DNA of 64,000 nt from Mycogone perniciosa (GCA_025331125.1 JAOALB010000057.1:1-64000); one strand, 5' to 3'. Shown: positions 1 to 11,533, counted from the stretch's first letter. Numbers and translations: made by a program. The notes: generated by a model not told the origin, from the letters alone.

Positions 1-404
1 AGTGATCATGTTCTTATTGGCCCGTCGTTCCGATATTCTTCCGGACCCGGGCCTTGGCCTGGTCGGGTCGTGACATAATGGACGACCGTTGTTACTGAAC
101 AGTTGAACTTGTGTTGTCACGCGTCCCTTGTTGCATTCCGCCATTTTGCCCCTTCTTTTAGTGTCCTCCTTTGACCAACTCTCATGACCCCTTAGCTTGC
201 ATTTACGGGGAGCCATTGCATTATGCTTGCCTGGTACGTAGCTCTTCATTTAAGTGTTGGTGAATTACAGGCCATGCGTAATATTCCTCTAGCCAGACTG
301 TATATGAACCATATGTCACATAACCAACTGAGTTTTCCCCAAGCACTACCTCAAACCAGACACCTTTCAACCTCTGTAACTCGTCCCTTGGCTTATACTC
401 CACC
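1..404. other. No gene recognised
   Basis: No open frame here resembles a known protein on either strand. The stretch precedes the decayed acyltransferase and probably holds its former promoter. Confidence 0.5.
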
Positions 405-1771
405 ATGACGAGAACAATCCCTGAAATGGACAACATCAAACCAGTTTACCCGTTTGGTGACCAACCCATCCTCCAAACTATCGCCATTAACATGTTGTTT
501 GTATTCAATGACGTACTTGATCCCCAGAAGCTTCGCGACAGCCTCGAGGCTTTGGTTAAGTGAGATGGCTGGCAGAAATAGGGTGCTCGACTACATCGCA
601 ATGTAGGTTGATCAAATCGCGTGAAGTCGCCTGACTTGGGCTAATTTCGATCCAATATAGCGAAACGGACAGCTGGAATATCATATCCCAAAGGAACTCG
701 CCGACAAGGACCCAGTTATAACCTTCTATCATACCGACACAATATGGCTATGTCCAGTCACCCCGTTGCGTCACAACTGCCCAATGCAACCACAACACCA
801 TTCGTTGTGTTCGATCCTGATGTTTTTGAAAGTTTGGGCGCCATCCCACGGAATCTCACAAACTTGAGAGCAAACGGCTATCAACTCTTCGGTACTTTTC
901 ACAATATTTCATGAAGAACATATCCGGCTTCTTGTTTGGTACTCAGAAGCGTCTTGTTTGCATTCCTTCATCCTTTGTTACTCAACTTCAGGAAGATGCG
1001 CTCCAGGCACTCTCAAACAACGATCCGAGCTCTTCAAAGCCTTTTGTTAGCGGAGCGGGCGTTATATGCGCTTGGTGGGGCCGCCTGGTGGCCTCTGAAC
1101 TAACCAAGAACCCAAACAAAACTCTGGTGATCAACAACATGCAATCTCTTCGATCTGTTCTATCCCAGGACCTGATTCCCTCCGGGTTTGACTACCTATC
1201 CAACGCTCTTGGATTAATCGCAACCATCATACCGATGAATGTCGTCCTACAGCAGCATCTTGGCTTTACAGCTGCGCGGATTCGCCAGTCTATTGCCGAA
1301 CTTGGCACGAGAGAACAGGTAGAAGCCTACGCCGCTTTATTCAGGAACTCTCGCTATCGACTGCCTGTCACCTTCGGTGAAGGGTCACTCCACATGCTTA
1401 TATTTACGAATCTTACGAAAGCACAGCTTTTCGAAGTAGACTTATCAGCAGCCATTGTTGACAACAAACGCGGTCGGCCCCAGTCCTCCTCTACCAAGCT
1501 TGGGACACCATGCTACGTACAGGATTGGCACGAGTTCAGGTATCCAAACTTCTTCGTTATTCTAGGCAAGGACAGGGTAGGGAACTACTGGCTATCTGGT
1601 AACATGCGGAATAAAACCTGGGGAAAACTATGTGAGAAGTTAGGAAGTGAACACAAACAAAAACTTCAGGTTTGCAGGGGAGCGCTTGTTGCACAAAGGA
1701 GTCTTGAAAATGATGACTTTTTCAGAGGTATTTTGCGGCATCTTGTGGTGAAAGCGAGGTCCCTAAAATGA
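405..1771 (+). pseudogene. Decayed BAHD-type acyltransferase
   Basis: The intact family transfers acyl groups from acyl-CoA to hydroxyl or amine acceptors, often in secondary metabolism. The N-terminal part (405-602) reads like the start of fungal transferases (PVYPFGDQPI, then FNDVLDP.KLRDSLEAL), but in-frame TGA (561-563) and TAG (579-581) interrupt the conserved DGWQK.GARL stretch. A plausible 58-bp intron lies at 603-660, followed by NGQLEYHIPKEL in the expected position. The frame then shifts more than once. From about 911 an open 286-codon frame carries the C-terminal half, with AWWGRLV, YLSNALG, GTREQVEA and FTNLTKAQLFEVDLSAA. The middle, where the catalytic HxxxD motif should be, is missing or unrecognisable. 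The ATG at 911 is therefore probably not a true start. I am confident of the family from the two ends; loss of function is inferred from the lesions. Confidence 0.75.
603..660 (+). other. Relic intron in the acyltransferase
   Basis: It runs from GTAGGT to ATATAG. Removing it joins ...LHRN to RNGQLEYHIP in frame, which matches how the family normally reads at this point. It supports the view that this was once a spliced functional gene. Confidence 0.55.
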
Positions 1772-3090
1772 TGGCCCTGGACTTTGCGTGGATGAAAGTT
1801 GCTATGTAGGGAGTTTTTATATTTGCACTTCAAAACACTACTTGACACAAATAAATCATTTGATCATAAAAATGTGGACTATACCCAGGCCTCAACACGC
1901 ACACAACGATGTATTGGTTGCAGTGCTGCACTAAAGAATGCAGCCTCCAAACTGCTTGTAACCCGTAAAGTATGTCTGGCTTACCGAAACCTGTGGTCAG
2001 TACGGAGTACGAAGTACGTTCTTCGCGCTGTTCCAAACCATCAAAGTTCAAGTTGAGTTCATTCGCCGGCTCTATCTTGGGTTGCTCAATTCCCCCCGGA
2101 AAGCTGGCAACTTTGCAGTGAGATTTACGTCATAACTGCATGGGGCACATATCAAAAGCAATGACCTACCTCGCAAATTGGGATATGGCAGAACGTGTTT
2201 CACCTCTCCCTGAATATCAATACTACTTGTAAGTGTTTTAGTCTATGCCGGGGGGGGGAAGTTGTCTCATACTTGGCGTATAATATTTGTTCTCCCTTTG
2301 CGAATAAACCTTTCCTTCCACTCAGTAAACGTTTGTGCTCAGCAGACTGATGTTCTTGGGAAAACGTTATCCTGAACTAATGTAGTTTTAAGAACTACTC
2401 TTACTACTCATCACTTTTTGTTTCTCCTGAGAACTTTTGCTTGTTTTGAAATCGCCGTGGATTCCATACTCGTAAGTGGATATCGATCCAAGCTGATGTA
2501 AAACATAAAGAAGCGGTCTCGAGGGTGAACATTCCCTGATGCTGTCTCTCTCCTTTTGTAGTAGAGATGAAGATATTTCCTCGGTGTAAAAGGTCGGCTC
2601 CGCTGTGATTTCCGACTGGAAAATATTATGTAAATCTCGTTTGTGTGATGTCTGATTCTAAGTCACTGAAAATGATATGGATAATACGTTTCACATTTAC
2701 CCTAATACTGCCTAGTGTGATTGTTATGCATCAGGGATTTGTAGGTCAACTCGTAGCTGGAACCTGTCTGAGTATTCAACTGGCCATGCGGATTTTGTGG
2801 CAATTACAATGCCCCGAAAAAAGTAACGATAAAGGCAACATTACCGTTACTTTTTTTCTCCCCTCTGTAGGTAAATTGCGACACCCCTTAGCCAGCGATC
2901 ATGTGCCAAAATGTAAAACAGTTAGGCCATGGACTATACGGAGCACCTACCGCTACTCGTACGGAGTACAATATGAGTTAAACTCCCTCCTCTACGAGCA
3001 TATATCCATACATGCCGATGTAGGTCTGTTGTTCCATGATGAAGATGGCGGCAACTTGAAGCTTTTATACCATCATCAACCTTACAAATC
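1772..3090 (+). other. Intergenic spacer, no supported gene
   Basis: This 1.3 kb stretch has only short unconvincing frames; the longest (2645-3115) overlaps the next gene's start and has no recognisable motif. It carries two copies of the recurring TACGGAGTAC motif (2001-2010 and 2960-2969) and a G-run near 2250. It presumably holds the promoter of the downstream reductase. Confidence 0.5.
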
Positions 3091-4492
3091 ATGGATCACT
3101 CAGACACCAGTTTGACCAATTTCTATAATGGCCAAACCGTGTTTCTCACTGGGGGAACTGGGATGGTTGGAATGGCTCTCCTAAGCCGATTGGTGCTTGA
3201 TACACCAGTGTGTTGCATCTACGCACTTGCGAGGGGAGGAGAAAAGTATGTCCTGTCCCACCTTGGTAAATAGTATTAACCTCTTTGACCATTCTAGACA
3301 TTTTTGGGATGTACTGGACAGTCAACTTCCATCGGAACTGATTAAAGAACTTCAACTGTCTGAAAAGTTGATAATTTTGGATGGTGATATTACCCTTCCC
3401 GATTGCGGCCTTCAGAAGGATACTCTGCAAACTATTCGCCAGTCTGTTTCTATCTTCATTCACGGAGCATCAACTATAAATCTGAAGAAAAACTTGACAT
3501 ATATGGCGGAAAGGGTCGTTCACCCATCGCTTGCTATTGCAAGACTAGCTCTCACTTGCACAAATCTCACTCGATTCGTCTATATTTCTACGGCATTCGC
3601 AAACGCCTTTCTTCTACACGACAGCGATGGAAGTGTGACTGGGTTCGATGCAATAATCAAGGAAGATATACGTCCCATTCGAAGTGAGCCTTTGACAAAT
3701 TTGGATATGGAATTGTCAGGCCTCGCCTCTGGAGACACACCTGAGTTCAGTGTTGTTCGACATCCTTTCGCCTATAGTTACGCAAAACATTTGGCCGAGA
3801 GGCTCATTCTGAGAGAGTTCGAGGCTCCAGGCCATTCCAGCAAATTGCTTATTCTCCGACCTTCAATTATTGGACCAGCTGAAACCAAACCATTTCCATT
3901 TTATGAAAAACCGGGTTCGGCTCCTGCAACCATTTGTGCTGTAGCAGCGGTATTGAGTCCGCCAACATCGCTGCCGTTTTCGTCACATTTGGCGGATCCA
4001 AGCATGTCTACGGTGGATGAGGTACCAGTTGATGTTGTTGTCAACCTGTTGATTGTACACTGTGCTCTCGGGACAAGTGGTCCTGTTCATGTCGTCGCTG
4101 GTGAGAAGAATCGTGTTGCGATGGAAAGGGCATGGGAATGCATGACGAGTATTCGGAGGTTCTGGTGGGGATCTCCAAGGATCGTCTGGCGCAACTGTCA
4201 TTGGAGGTCGCCTGAGCTATCTCAGGTAGCTCGGTTGTTTGTTATTTTCGGTTGCTCATTCACATTTGATCAGACCAAGACACAGCTTGTCTGGGAGGGG
4301 ATGAGTGAAACTGATAGAGAGAACTGGCCACTCTGGATGTCAATGAATGCTGACCTTGAAGAAAGAATGGTAGGTCGTGCCAAAGCCCTGAGGTTTCTGT
4401 TGGGTCAGTTTCTGAATCAAAAATGGGGACTGCCAGCTTTTCTAGCCAGTCTGATTATGCGCCCGACTCCTGCACATTTAAAGCGGCGATGA
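3091..4492 (+). CDS. Fatty-acyl reductase-like NAD(P)-binding protein
   Basis: Two exons, 3091-3245 and 3298-4492, joined over a 52-bp GTATGT...TAG intron, give 449 residues. The join restores ARGGEKHFWDVLD without a frame break. The protein has the Rossmann motif TGGTGMVG near residues 19-26, the extended-SDR catalytic pair Tyr211...Lys215 in YSYAK, and LRPSIIGPA downstream. This matches the male-sterility/NAD_binding_4 domain used by fatty acyl-CoA reductases and by the terminal reductase domains of NRPS and PKS enzymes. Family members reduce acyl thioesters with NADPH; the substrate here cannot be told. The protein is freestanding, with no carrier or adenylation domain next to it. Neighbours are a decayed acyltransferase and a decayed membrane protein, so it may be a survivor of a small metabolic cluster. 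The start is the first ATG before the Rossmann motif. Confidence 0.8.
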
Positions 4493-5198
4493 TACATGAT
4501 CACAGTCAACACTGCTTGGGACCTATGTTCCGGATTGAAACGTTACTCTACGGTTGGTATTGAGTGTCATGGTTTGTAGATGTTATAATGTCGTCCTGGG
4601 CTGGATTTGTCGGATTGACGGTACACATGGTAGTAATGTCAGATAGCCGTTGAGGCGTCATCATGAGCCATGTACGTCGGTATTGTTAATTCAGTTCGTC
4701 ACTATTAAACATACGCCACCGCCACCTTTGACAGTACGATCTAGCAAATAGCTCTGTGGCTGTGGTGATAGGATGACTCGTCTCACACAGGCCTGTCAAG
4801 TTACTAACGCATTTGTGTTGACTTGAGGGTTTACAAAAAGGTCGACATGCACTCTCACCAGATGTAGTGAAGAGAAGCCTATAGACCAAGCAGAGCTGTA
4901 TACTAGTGAAGCGAGCCGCTTTAATCACTTAATGACCGCCATTCTTGAAGATAGCATGGGCGCAGGAAACCTAGCTCCCCACTACCTTGAGGCAACCCGT
5001 GGCTAGGTGAAAGTTTCCTTCAGCTCTCAATGCGGTGAATCGAGCCATCTTCACCTCTTGACGCGTGCCAAGACCTTCACTAGGTCAAGCGGTTTATTAT
5101 GCTTTCTGCCACTGCAACATCCTGTCTTTCAGAAGAATTCCCGATATAATTGGTGATACACGGCGGTTATTTCCTCCTTTTTTTATTTATTTTATGTC
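4493..5198. other. Intergenic spacer
   Basis: No protein-like frame was recognised on either strand. The last part probably contains the promoter of the decayed membrane-protein gene. Confidence 0.5.
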
Positions 5199-7359
5199 AT
5201 GTTTATTTTCTTAACGCCAGAAATGGACAATCCTCGTTCGAGATATCGTATCGTCGAGGCTGAAGAGTCCCACGATGGCATTCCTCTCACTCCCAGCAAC
5301 ATAAACTCTCAATCTCACCACTCAAAGCGGCCAGCAAGATGGTCTATTGGGTGGCTGGCTCCAAATCTTATAATTGGGCTGTTCATTTCTGGTAGGCGAG
5401 ATCAATGTCCAAGACTTCATTTGGATAAGTGAGATGATCAATTACAACAGAACACTTCGAAATAGCAATCATTTTCGCAGTTGGTCATCCGATACCTCCA
5501 CCTCAAATTTGTCCATGAAACCATCCCCCAGGATTGGAACAATGCCATCGCGATTTCATTTACAGGTCTATTCTCTTGGGCAGTTGTCGGATCGGTTACA
5601 GTAGCCTACACACAACTCCTCTGGTGGTATTTGCGACGAAAGCCACTCAAGATGACGACCGTGGACGCCTTGTTCGCCATCTCGAGCCCCGTCAACTTAT
5701 CAACATTAACGTTGTTAAGTCTGCCACTGTTCTTTGGTTCTTCGCCTTACTTGCTCCGCTCGTTCCAATAGTAACGACTCTCCCACCTGGTGCGCTCATT
5801 GTCCACAATCTGCCATATCGTGCCGAAAGAGAGCAGAAAATTTCCACCCTTGATGTCTATTTTCGTGGGAACAAATCCGCTGTTGAAATATTCAAGTATA
5901 TGATGTTCAGTGTAGGTGCAGATGGCGAGTATCGGTTAGATCTACTCCATAACACAAACACAAACACAAACCCCGTCTCTCTTTTTCTTCTATTTCTTCA
6001 GCCATTCTCTTGCATTTTGGTTTATAATACTGGGAATCCCTCCTCCATGAGAACCCTTTCAGATACGAGGGAAAAAAATGATTTTATCATTTTCCTAAAT
6101 GGGCCTTGTGCGAATTCAACTTTGGTTCTCACAGTATCCCACAATCATCACTCATAGGTGTCGCCAGTCAGACAGTCCTCCAAGGGGCATGGCTCCCACG
6201 CTCGTCACCTTGCGGCCCTAACTGCACCTACTCCCTTGTCTTCTCAGGTCCAACATTGAAATGTGACGAACCAGGAGACAGACTGGACCTTGAACAACTT
6301 GTCTTTCAACGTTACACCAATGAAAGCACAGGGGAAAATGCCATGGCAAAATGGAATCCAGATCCACTGTTAGCAAATTACCTTTCACTGTTTTATCGGT
6401 CGGATAATACGATTCTCGGAAAGTCGAACTACGAGCTATTTGTTATGGATATCCGATTTCAAGACCAGGAGTCCTCCAGTTGGAAGAACATCAGCTGCGT
6501 CACTCTGGAAGCCACGTACAATGCCACAGTGAGGTACACTGAAAATATTCAGGCTATAAATCTCACTGTGACTCCTGGGCCTCCTCTCAATGCGACTGAG
6601 ATGGGAAGGAGTTATTTGTTCTACGGTGCGCGGGATACGGACGACCAGTACGGTATCCTAAAGCCGTTTGATGACCCTCAATTTCGACTTGAGGACGAAG
6701 AGCTAAACTCGGTATATCATCGCTCGCAGATCCGAGCAATCCAAGAGAGTCTTGCCTTTTCTCTTGCTGGGGCAATATCTCAATTTGGCCAGGAAAACTG
6801 ATTCACAGTTAACACGATCATCGCCACAACCCCTTTCGCTACTGCACAGTATGACCCAATACCACGAACCTTCAGTATTCTGAAGTTCAACCTGACGCCA
6901 CAAGTACTAGAAGAGTTGATGCATAATGTTACTCTATCACTTTTCAATCGGGCAACAAATTTCACGTTGGCCAATGTCATCACAGAGCCATATGAACAAG
7001 CATACATCTTTCAGTACAGGGCACGACTTATCGGTTCATACGCAGCTATTCTCGTCACTACACTCTGCGCTATCGCCTACGGCTTGCTCGCTCTTGTTCG
7101 CAATGGTGTGGCAGCCACATCGGGCGGGTTTTTGCAGATACTATGCACGATTACTAACGGGAATTCGTATCTTAACCAGATAGCCGCGGAGGCTTGTCTG
7201 GGCGGAAATGAAAGCCTATCGCCAGAGCTTAAAGACGTGAAGATCTTATTTGGCGAAGTTAGAGACGGGGAGTCTCAGGGTGGTGTGAGAAGGAGGGCGG
7301 CGTTTGGGACTGTGAATGAGACGGTACCCCTGATGAAGGGGGTAGAATATGGCGGTTAA
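5199..7359 (+). pseudogene. Decayed multi-pass membrane protein gene
   Basis: The pieces line up with a large uncharacterised fungal membrane protein family, sometimes labelled 'formylmethionine deformylase-like' without good reason. In order they are: a Ser/Pro-rich cytosolic N-terminus with a first membrane segment (to about 5391); HFEIAIIFAVGH; RYLHLKFVHETIPQDW plus AVVGSVTVAYTQLLWWYLRRK; NVVKSATVLWFFALL and VTTLPPGALIV; a glycosylation-rich outer domain with SSPCGPNCTYSL; and a last membrane segment near 7030-7100 (GSYAAILVTTLCAIAYGLLA). Frame changes are needed near 5485 and 5700, and an in-frame TGA at 6799-6801 splits the last domain from the rest. Introns probably start at 5392 and near 5950-6000, but no intron choice removes all lesions. 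It is either a pseudogene or, less likely, carries several assembly errors. Confidence 0.65.
5953..5973 (+). repeat. ACACAA simple repeat
   Basis: About three and a half copies of a 6-bp unit (ACAAAC) sit before a pyrimidine-rich stretch ending in TTCAG near 6000. It probably lies in an intron of the decayed membrane-protein gene. Confidence 0.6.
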
Positions 7360-8144
7360 GCGAACCTCAGAAAGTATGTATATATCCCTAACCGCGAGGC
7401 TGATGGTAGTAGTACTATGTACTCATACGAGTGGTATCCACCAGTGTCGTGGTGAGGTGGTTCGCATGTCAAATCCAATGGCGCCCATACCCCCTGACAG
7501 GGTCCGGGAGCTGCGTTGTTTCTTTAATACGAGTACTTGCTGGTTCGTGTATCGTGAACCACTTCCGCCTATTGGTCCATGCTGCCGTCCTTTATCCCTT
7601 CGGTCTACTTCCGCTTAATGACTTCGATCAATCTCAACAATGGTGAGTACTCCACTCGGCGCTCCCTGGCGTGATCTGTTTGGTCCAGACGCGTTCTCGT
7701 GATATTGGATCCCACGGTCCACCTCGTATTTTTCGTGTTACGATCTTCCAACAATTCGATCTTACGTTAATATCTAACAGAAATACTACTACGGAGTACT
7801 CTGTACGAGTAGGTCCCGTGTCTATAACTCGGTCCAGATAATATCACTGACTTGGATTACCAACAGGCGTATAAAAGTTGCCGGCAGTAGCCTGTAAAGC
7901 CGACTGAAATGCTCCGTAGTGCTGATTTTCGCAGAGAAAGCTTAAAGTGAATTTATAATTGGATTTTATGATTACTGATCAGTTTGATGACGATGCGATT
8001 TCCCCGTTTCTACATCATGGCGCGGAGGTATAAATACATCGCCATAATACATAATAATGTGAAATTTCAGAGATATCATCAACCAAGAAACTTACACAAG
8101 TTTCACTGCATCCTTAACCATATACTATTCATATTCATATCAAA
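7360..8144. other. Intergenic spacer upstream of NmrA-like gene
   Basis: No supported gene. It holds one TACGGAGTACT motif (7790-7800) and ends with the promoter of the NmrA-like gene. Confidence 0.55.
8029..8036 (+). promoter_or_regulatory. TATA box of the NmrA-like gene
   Basis: The 8-mer TATAAATA lies 116 bp before the start codon, a reasonable spacing for a fungal TATA element with a short leader. Confidence 0.5.
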
Positions 8145-9290
8145 ATGGCGTCTACATCCTCACCCCCGCTTGTTTTTATTGTTGGAGGAACTAGAGCACA
8201 GGGAATTCCCGTCATCCGTGGTCTTGTCAAAGATGGAGCCTATGCCGTCCGTTTCTTGACCCGAGATGCCAGCTCAGCCAGGTCGAAACAGCTTCTTGCT
8301 CTCGGAAACGTTGAGGCATTCGAAGGCACCTTTGCAAACGAGCACGACCTTCGCAAAGGGTTTCGTGGAGCCCAATACGCCTTTGTCAACATCGACGGGT
8401 TCAACAGTGGCGAGAAGACAGAGATGTTTTGGGCAGTCCGATCATACGAACTTGCTCTCGAGGAAGGCATCAAGTTCTTTGTCTACGGAAATCTGGACTA
8501 TGTGTACAAGAAGAGTGGGTTCGATCCGAAGTTCCGATGTGGTCACTACGATGGCAAGGGGCGAATTGGTGAATGGATCTTGCAACAAAACAAAGACCCC
8601 AGAAATGCTTCGAGAATGGGCGCAGCTATCTTTACCACAGGGCCATATATTTCCATGGTTTTGGGAGCCGGGACCCCAATGTCTCCCACGGTTGAAGATG
8701 GGGTGGTCCATTGGCGAGTGCCTTTGGGACAAGGAGCAGTAGCTCATGTTGATCTCGACGACTGTGAATACTACGTTCGCTGGTTGTTTGACCACCAAGA
8801 TCGCGCCAACGGAATGGATATCGAAGTTGCCATTGATCTCATTGATTACAATGACATGGCAAAGGCATTCGAAAAGGTCACTGGCCATCCTGCCAGATTT
8901 GTTGATGTCGATCTTGACACATACTGGACGAGCGGACCCCTTGGAACTGGGCAGAGACCAACTGGATACAACGCTGATCCCGCCGACGCAGGCACCATGA
9001 CTCTCCGTGATAACTTTACTGCATTTTGGAACATGTGGAAGTTCTCTGGTGGCAACCATGGTGTTATTCAACGAGATTTCCGATTGCTGGATGAGATTCA
9101 CCCGAAGAGAATTAAGTCAGCCGAAGAGTGGTTTCAACGAGAGGAGCAGAAGGCAAAGGATCTAGGACTGCCTAGTTTGTGGGAGCGAGTCGTTAATCTT
9201 CGGCCAGTGTTGAAGATTGGATGGTGCAAGGGGTCGTCTGTAAGCGCTGAACTACCTACATTAAGATGTCCGCAATTGTATCTATACTAG
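8145..9290 (+). CDS. NmrA-like family NAD(P)-binding protein
   Basis: A single open frame of 381 residues. The N-terminus VFIVGGTRAQGIPVIRGL is the glycine-rich dinucleotide-binding loop of NmrA/HSCARG-type atypical short-chain dehydrogenases, followed by FLTRDASS and an acidic AFEGTF stretch. The classical catalytic Tyr-x-x-x-Lys is not evident, as is common in NmrA-like proteins, which act as NADP sensors or as reductases. Later landmarks are FFVYGNLDYV, FTTGPYISMVLG and VAHVDLDDCEYYVRWL. The start has a good context (TCAAAATGG) and a TATA box upstream. A possible donor GTAAGC near 9239 means the last 15-20 residues could differ if the transcript is spliced there. The function is unassigned; the physical neighbours are metabolic remnants. 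Confidence 0.8.
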   Translation: MASTSSPPLVFIVGGTRAQGIPVIRGLVKDGAYAVRFLTRDASSARSKQLLALGNVEAFEGTFANEHDLRKGFRGAQYAFVNIDGFNSGEKTEMFWAVRSYELALEEGIKFFVYGNLDYVYKKSGFDPKFRCGHYDGKGRIGEWILQQNKDPRNASRMGAAIFTTGPYISMVLGAGTPMSPTVEDGVVHWRVPLGQGAVAHVDLDDCEYYVRWLFDHQDRANGMDIEVAIDLIDYNDMAKAFEKVTGHPARFVDVDLDTYWTSGPLGTGQRPTGYNADPADAGTMTLRDNFTAFWNMWKFSGGNHGVIQRDFRLLDEIHPKRIKSAEEWFQREEQKAKDLGLPSLWERVVNLRPVLKIGWCKGSSVSAELPTLRCPQLYLY

Positions 9291-9532
9291 TAGCTATGGA
9301 GCCTCTAATGGCTTTCATATATAGATCCACTCGTTCATATACAAAGCATAAATCTCCAGAGCATCTGTTGGTTGTCGTAACCGGCTCTTGTTTATTTCAA
9401 TAGTATTGTTGTTCGTTCCGTGTGGTTGGTCAGAGCAGGGTTAGGGTTGGCCAACAATCAACGTGATGTGCCCCGCCAGCTCCGATGCAACACAAACATC
9501 ACTCCTTCATCAACCGCCAATTCACGCTCCTA

Positions 9533-11533
9533 ATGATGGATAACGGGCCTATCAGCCTGGATCGGATGCCGCTGATCGTCCTCGACGAAATCTGCGGCTA
9601 CCTTTCTACCTCGCAGTCTAGCAGACCAGATCTGTATGCGTTCTCGCTCGCCAGTACGCGGTGCGCCGAAGCCGCAGCCAAGTATCGGCTTTCGCGCCTC
9701 CGCATCAACTTGACAGGAAAGGAGAGTCTACTGCAGAACTTGGACAGGCTTCAGAAGATCCATCCTCGCTACGTGCGCCAAATCAAGATCTCTGGGTATA
9801 TGATGGAAGATGAAGAGAGGACCGAAGGTAAAGTTAACAAACGAGAGGATGAAGATGAAAATGATTACGGAGACGAGGACGAAGGCGAAGGCGAAGGCGA
9901 AGGCGAAGGCGAAGACGGAAACGGAAACGTACAGGAAGCTGATGAAGGTGACATCTTCCATCGAAAAAACTACGATTTCTGCGATGGCTATGGTAGCACA
10001 ATCGCCTACGACCCGTTTTGCCCGCCTCCATCTCAGCATTGGAAACAACAGCTCGACGCCCTGTGCCTCCCGCTTGCGCGCTTCGTTTGTAGCTTGCCCT
10101 GCCTTGAGGACCTGGCATACGCTTGCACTCACCAGATCCCCCCCTGTCTCCTCTCCGCTCTGCATGAGCAATGCCCGGAGACTCGTCTGCATATGCACAC
10201 ATTCAGCCTGCGCAGTCTCTATCAAGTATTAGACAGCGGTCAGTATATGATTGACCCGGACGAATATGCGCTTGCCACCTCGCCTAGTCTGTATAGTGTT
10301 ATTGTCGCATGGGTTAATTTGTCCGGACTGGACTACAACTATCAAGCCGTCAGGGAGATGGTGGCAGGATTGGCGCCGAGCCTGAAATCCGTTGCAATGA
10401 TGTGCTGCCCTTACGTCTTCTCTGAAGAGTTTTTAGCTTCCAGGCCCCAGTGGAAAGGCTTTCATGGAGACAGGATCACATGCCCTCTCCCAAATTCCAA
10501 GGGGCAACTGGAAACTTTGCTGTGCGGCGAGTTCGATGCTTGGTTCTGGGGTGACACCAACCATTTCAATGAACTACGTGTTCTCATGCTGACCGAACCG
10601 GCGACGTTTGAGACTGTTGAATCCATGAAGGAAATTGCTCAAGATTCCGGCTTCTCATCGCTTGGTTCGTTAGGGATGACTTTGGATCCAGAGACATTAA
10701 AACGGATTCACCGACGTGGGGACACGGACGTGGATAGAGAAGCATGCCTATTATTTCAAGCTTTACCGCCTTTGCATGCTCTATACCTGGACGGTATTGC
10801 GTCCGAGGAAACATTCAGAGCGATTCTATACTATCACGGTCCATCATTAAGGGAGCTGCAGCTAATACCACATTCTTATATCTACTCGACAAGGGATCTT
10901 TTCATCATCACTCACCGTCACGTCAACGAGCTTGCATTGGAGTGTCCTGATATAGAATGTCTCGAGCTTATGGTGCCCCGGACCCACGGGGATAGCAGAG
11001 AAGTCTCTATCTACCGCACTCTAGGAAGCATGCCGCAGTTGAGGCAGGTCTCCCTGTTATTTGATTGCTGGAGCGTCACTCTTTGGGGATTGGATGATAA
11101 GGAGGAGTTGACCATGTCTACTTTTTGGCGCAAGACTTTTACCAACTGCGCGATTGACTCTACTCTAGCGCGTTCCATATTCCACACAATGACTGCCGAG
11201 AAGGGCATTGCTGAATCCCTGGAGATGAGCCTCAACAGTACGATATACTACGGGCGTGACGAGGTAGTGGACGGGATCACGGGATGGATCGGACGAAGTT
11301 GGGCTTGTGAGCGGGATCACCGAGGGGACGTTTCCGTGCGTGAGATTGACGAAGACACAAGGACCTACATGGGTGAGACGTTGCTGCGCGACTTTTATGG
11401 CCGTGGCGATATTAAGGAGGTTTGGACGGATCTTTGGCCGGGACCAGAGGGGGATCGAAGAGAGCATTGGTCGAGCTTCCCGCTTGTTGAAGTGAGTTCT
11501 GATGCCGACAGTGTTTACATAAAGCAGGAGTAA
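9533..11533 (+). CDS. F-box domain protein
   Basis: Single-exon frame. An upstream ATG at 9485 would give 682 residues; I prefer 9533 (666 residues), just before the conserved start ISLDRMPLIVLDEICGYLS. That segment is the first F-box helix, which binds Skp1 in SCF ubiquitin ligases. An acidic low-complexity insert (residues about 95-140, with a GEGEGE run) follows, then a long C-terminal region with leucine-rich, LRR-like character that is likely to recognise substrate. It belongs to the large, divergent F-box family of filamentous fungi; its target is unknown. It is divergently placed from nothing and lies head-to-tail with AP-2 mu. No lesions were seen. Confidence 0.7.
   Translation: MMDNGPISLDRMPLIVLDEICGYLSTSQSSRPDLYAFSLASTRCAEAAAKYRLSRLRINLTGKESLLQNLDRLQKIHPRYVRQIKISGYMMEDEERTEGKVNKREDEDENDYGDEDEGEGEGEGEGEDGNGNVQEADEGDIFHRKNYDFCDGYGSTIAYDPFCPPPSQHWKQQLDALCLPLARFVCSLPCLEDLAYACTHQIPPCLLSALHEQCPETRLHMHTFSLRSLYQVLDSGQYMIDPDEYALATSPSLYSVIVAWVNLSGLDYNYQAVREMVAGLAPSLKSVAMMCCPYVFSEEFLASRPQWKGFHGDRITCPLPNSKGQLETLLCGEFDAWFWGDTNHFNELRVLMLTEPATFETVESMKEIAQDSGFSSLGSLGMTLDPETLKRIHRRGDTDVDREACLLFQALPPLHALYLDGIASEETFRAILYYHGPSLRELQLIPHSYIYSTRDLFIITHRHVNELALECPDIECLELMVPRTHGDSREVSIYRTLGSMPQLRQVSLLFDCWSVTLWGLDDKEELTMSTFWRKTFTNCAIDSTLARSIFHTMTAEKGIAESLEMSLNSTIYYGRDEVVDGITGWIGRSWACERDHRGDVSVREIDEDTRTYMGETLLRDFYGRGDIKEVWTDLWPGPEGDRREHWSSFPLVEVSSDADSVYIKQE
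9881..9910 (+). repeat. GAAGGC coding microsatellite
   Basis: Five perfect copies of a 6-bp unit encode alternating Glu-Gly in the acidic insert of the F-box protein. Such tracts change length by slippage without breaking the frame. Confidence 0.85.

Noticed and set aside
2645..3115. 156-codon plus-strand frame
   Set aside because: No motif, biased composition, and its end overlaps the well-supported start of the reductase gene in another frame.
8442..9101. 219-codon minus-strand frame
   Set aside because: Lies wholly inside the NmrA-like gene on the opposite strand and shows no domain; a shadow frame.
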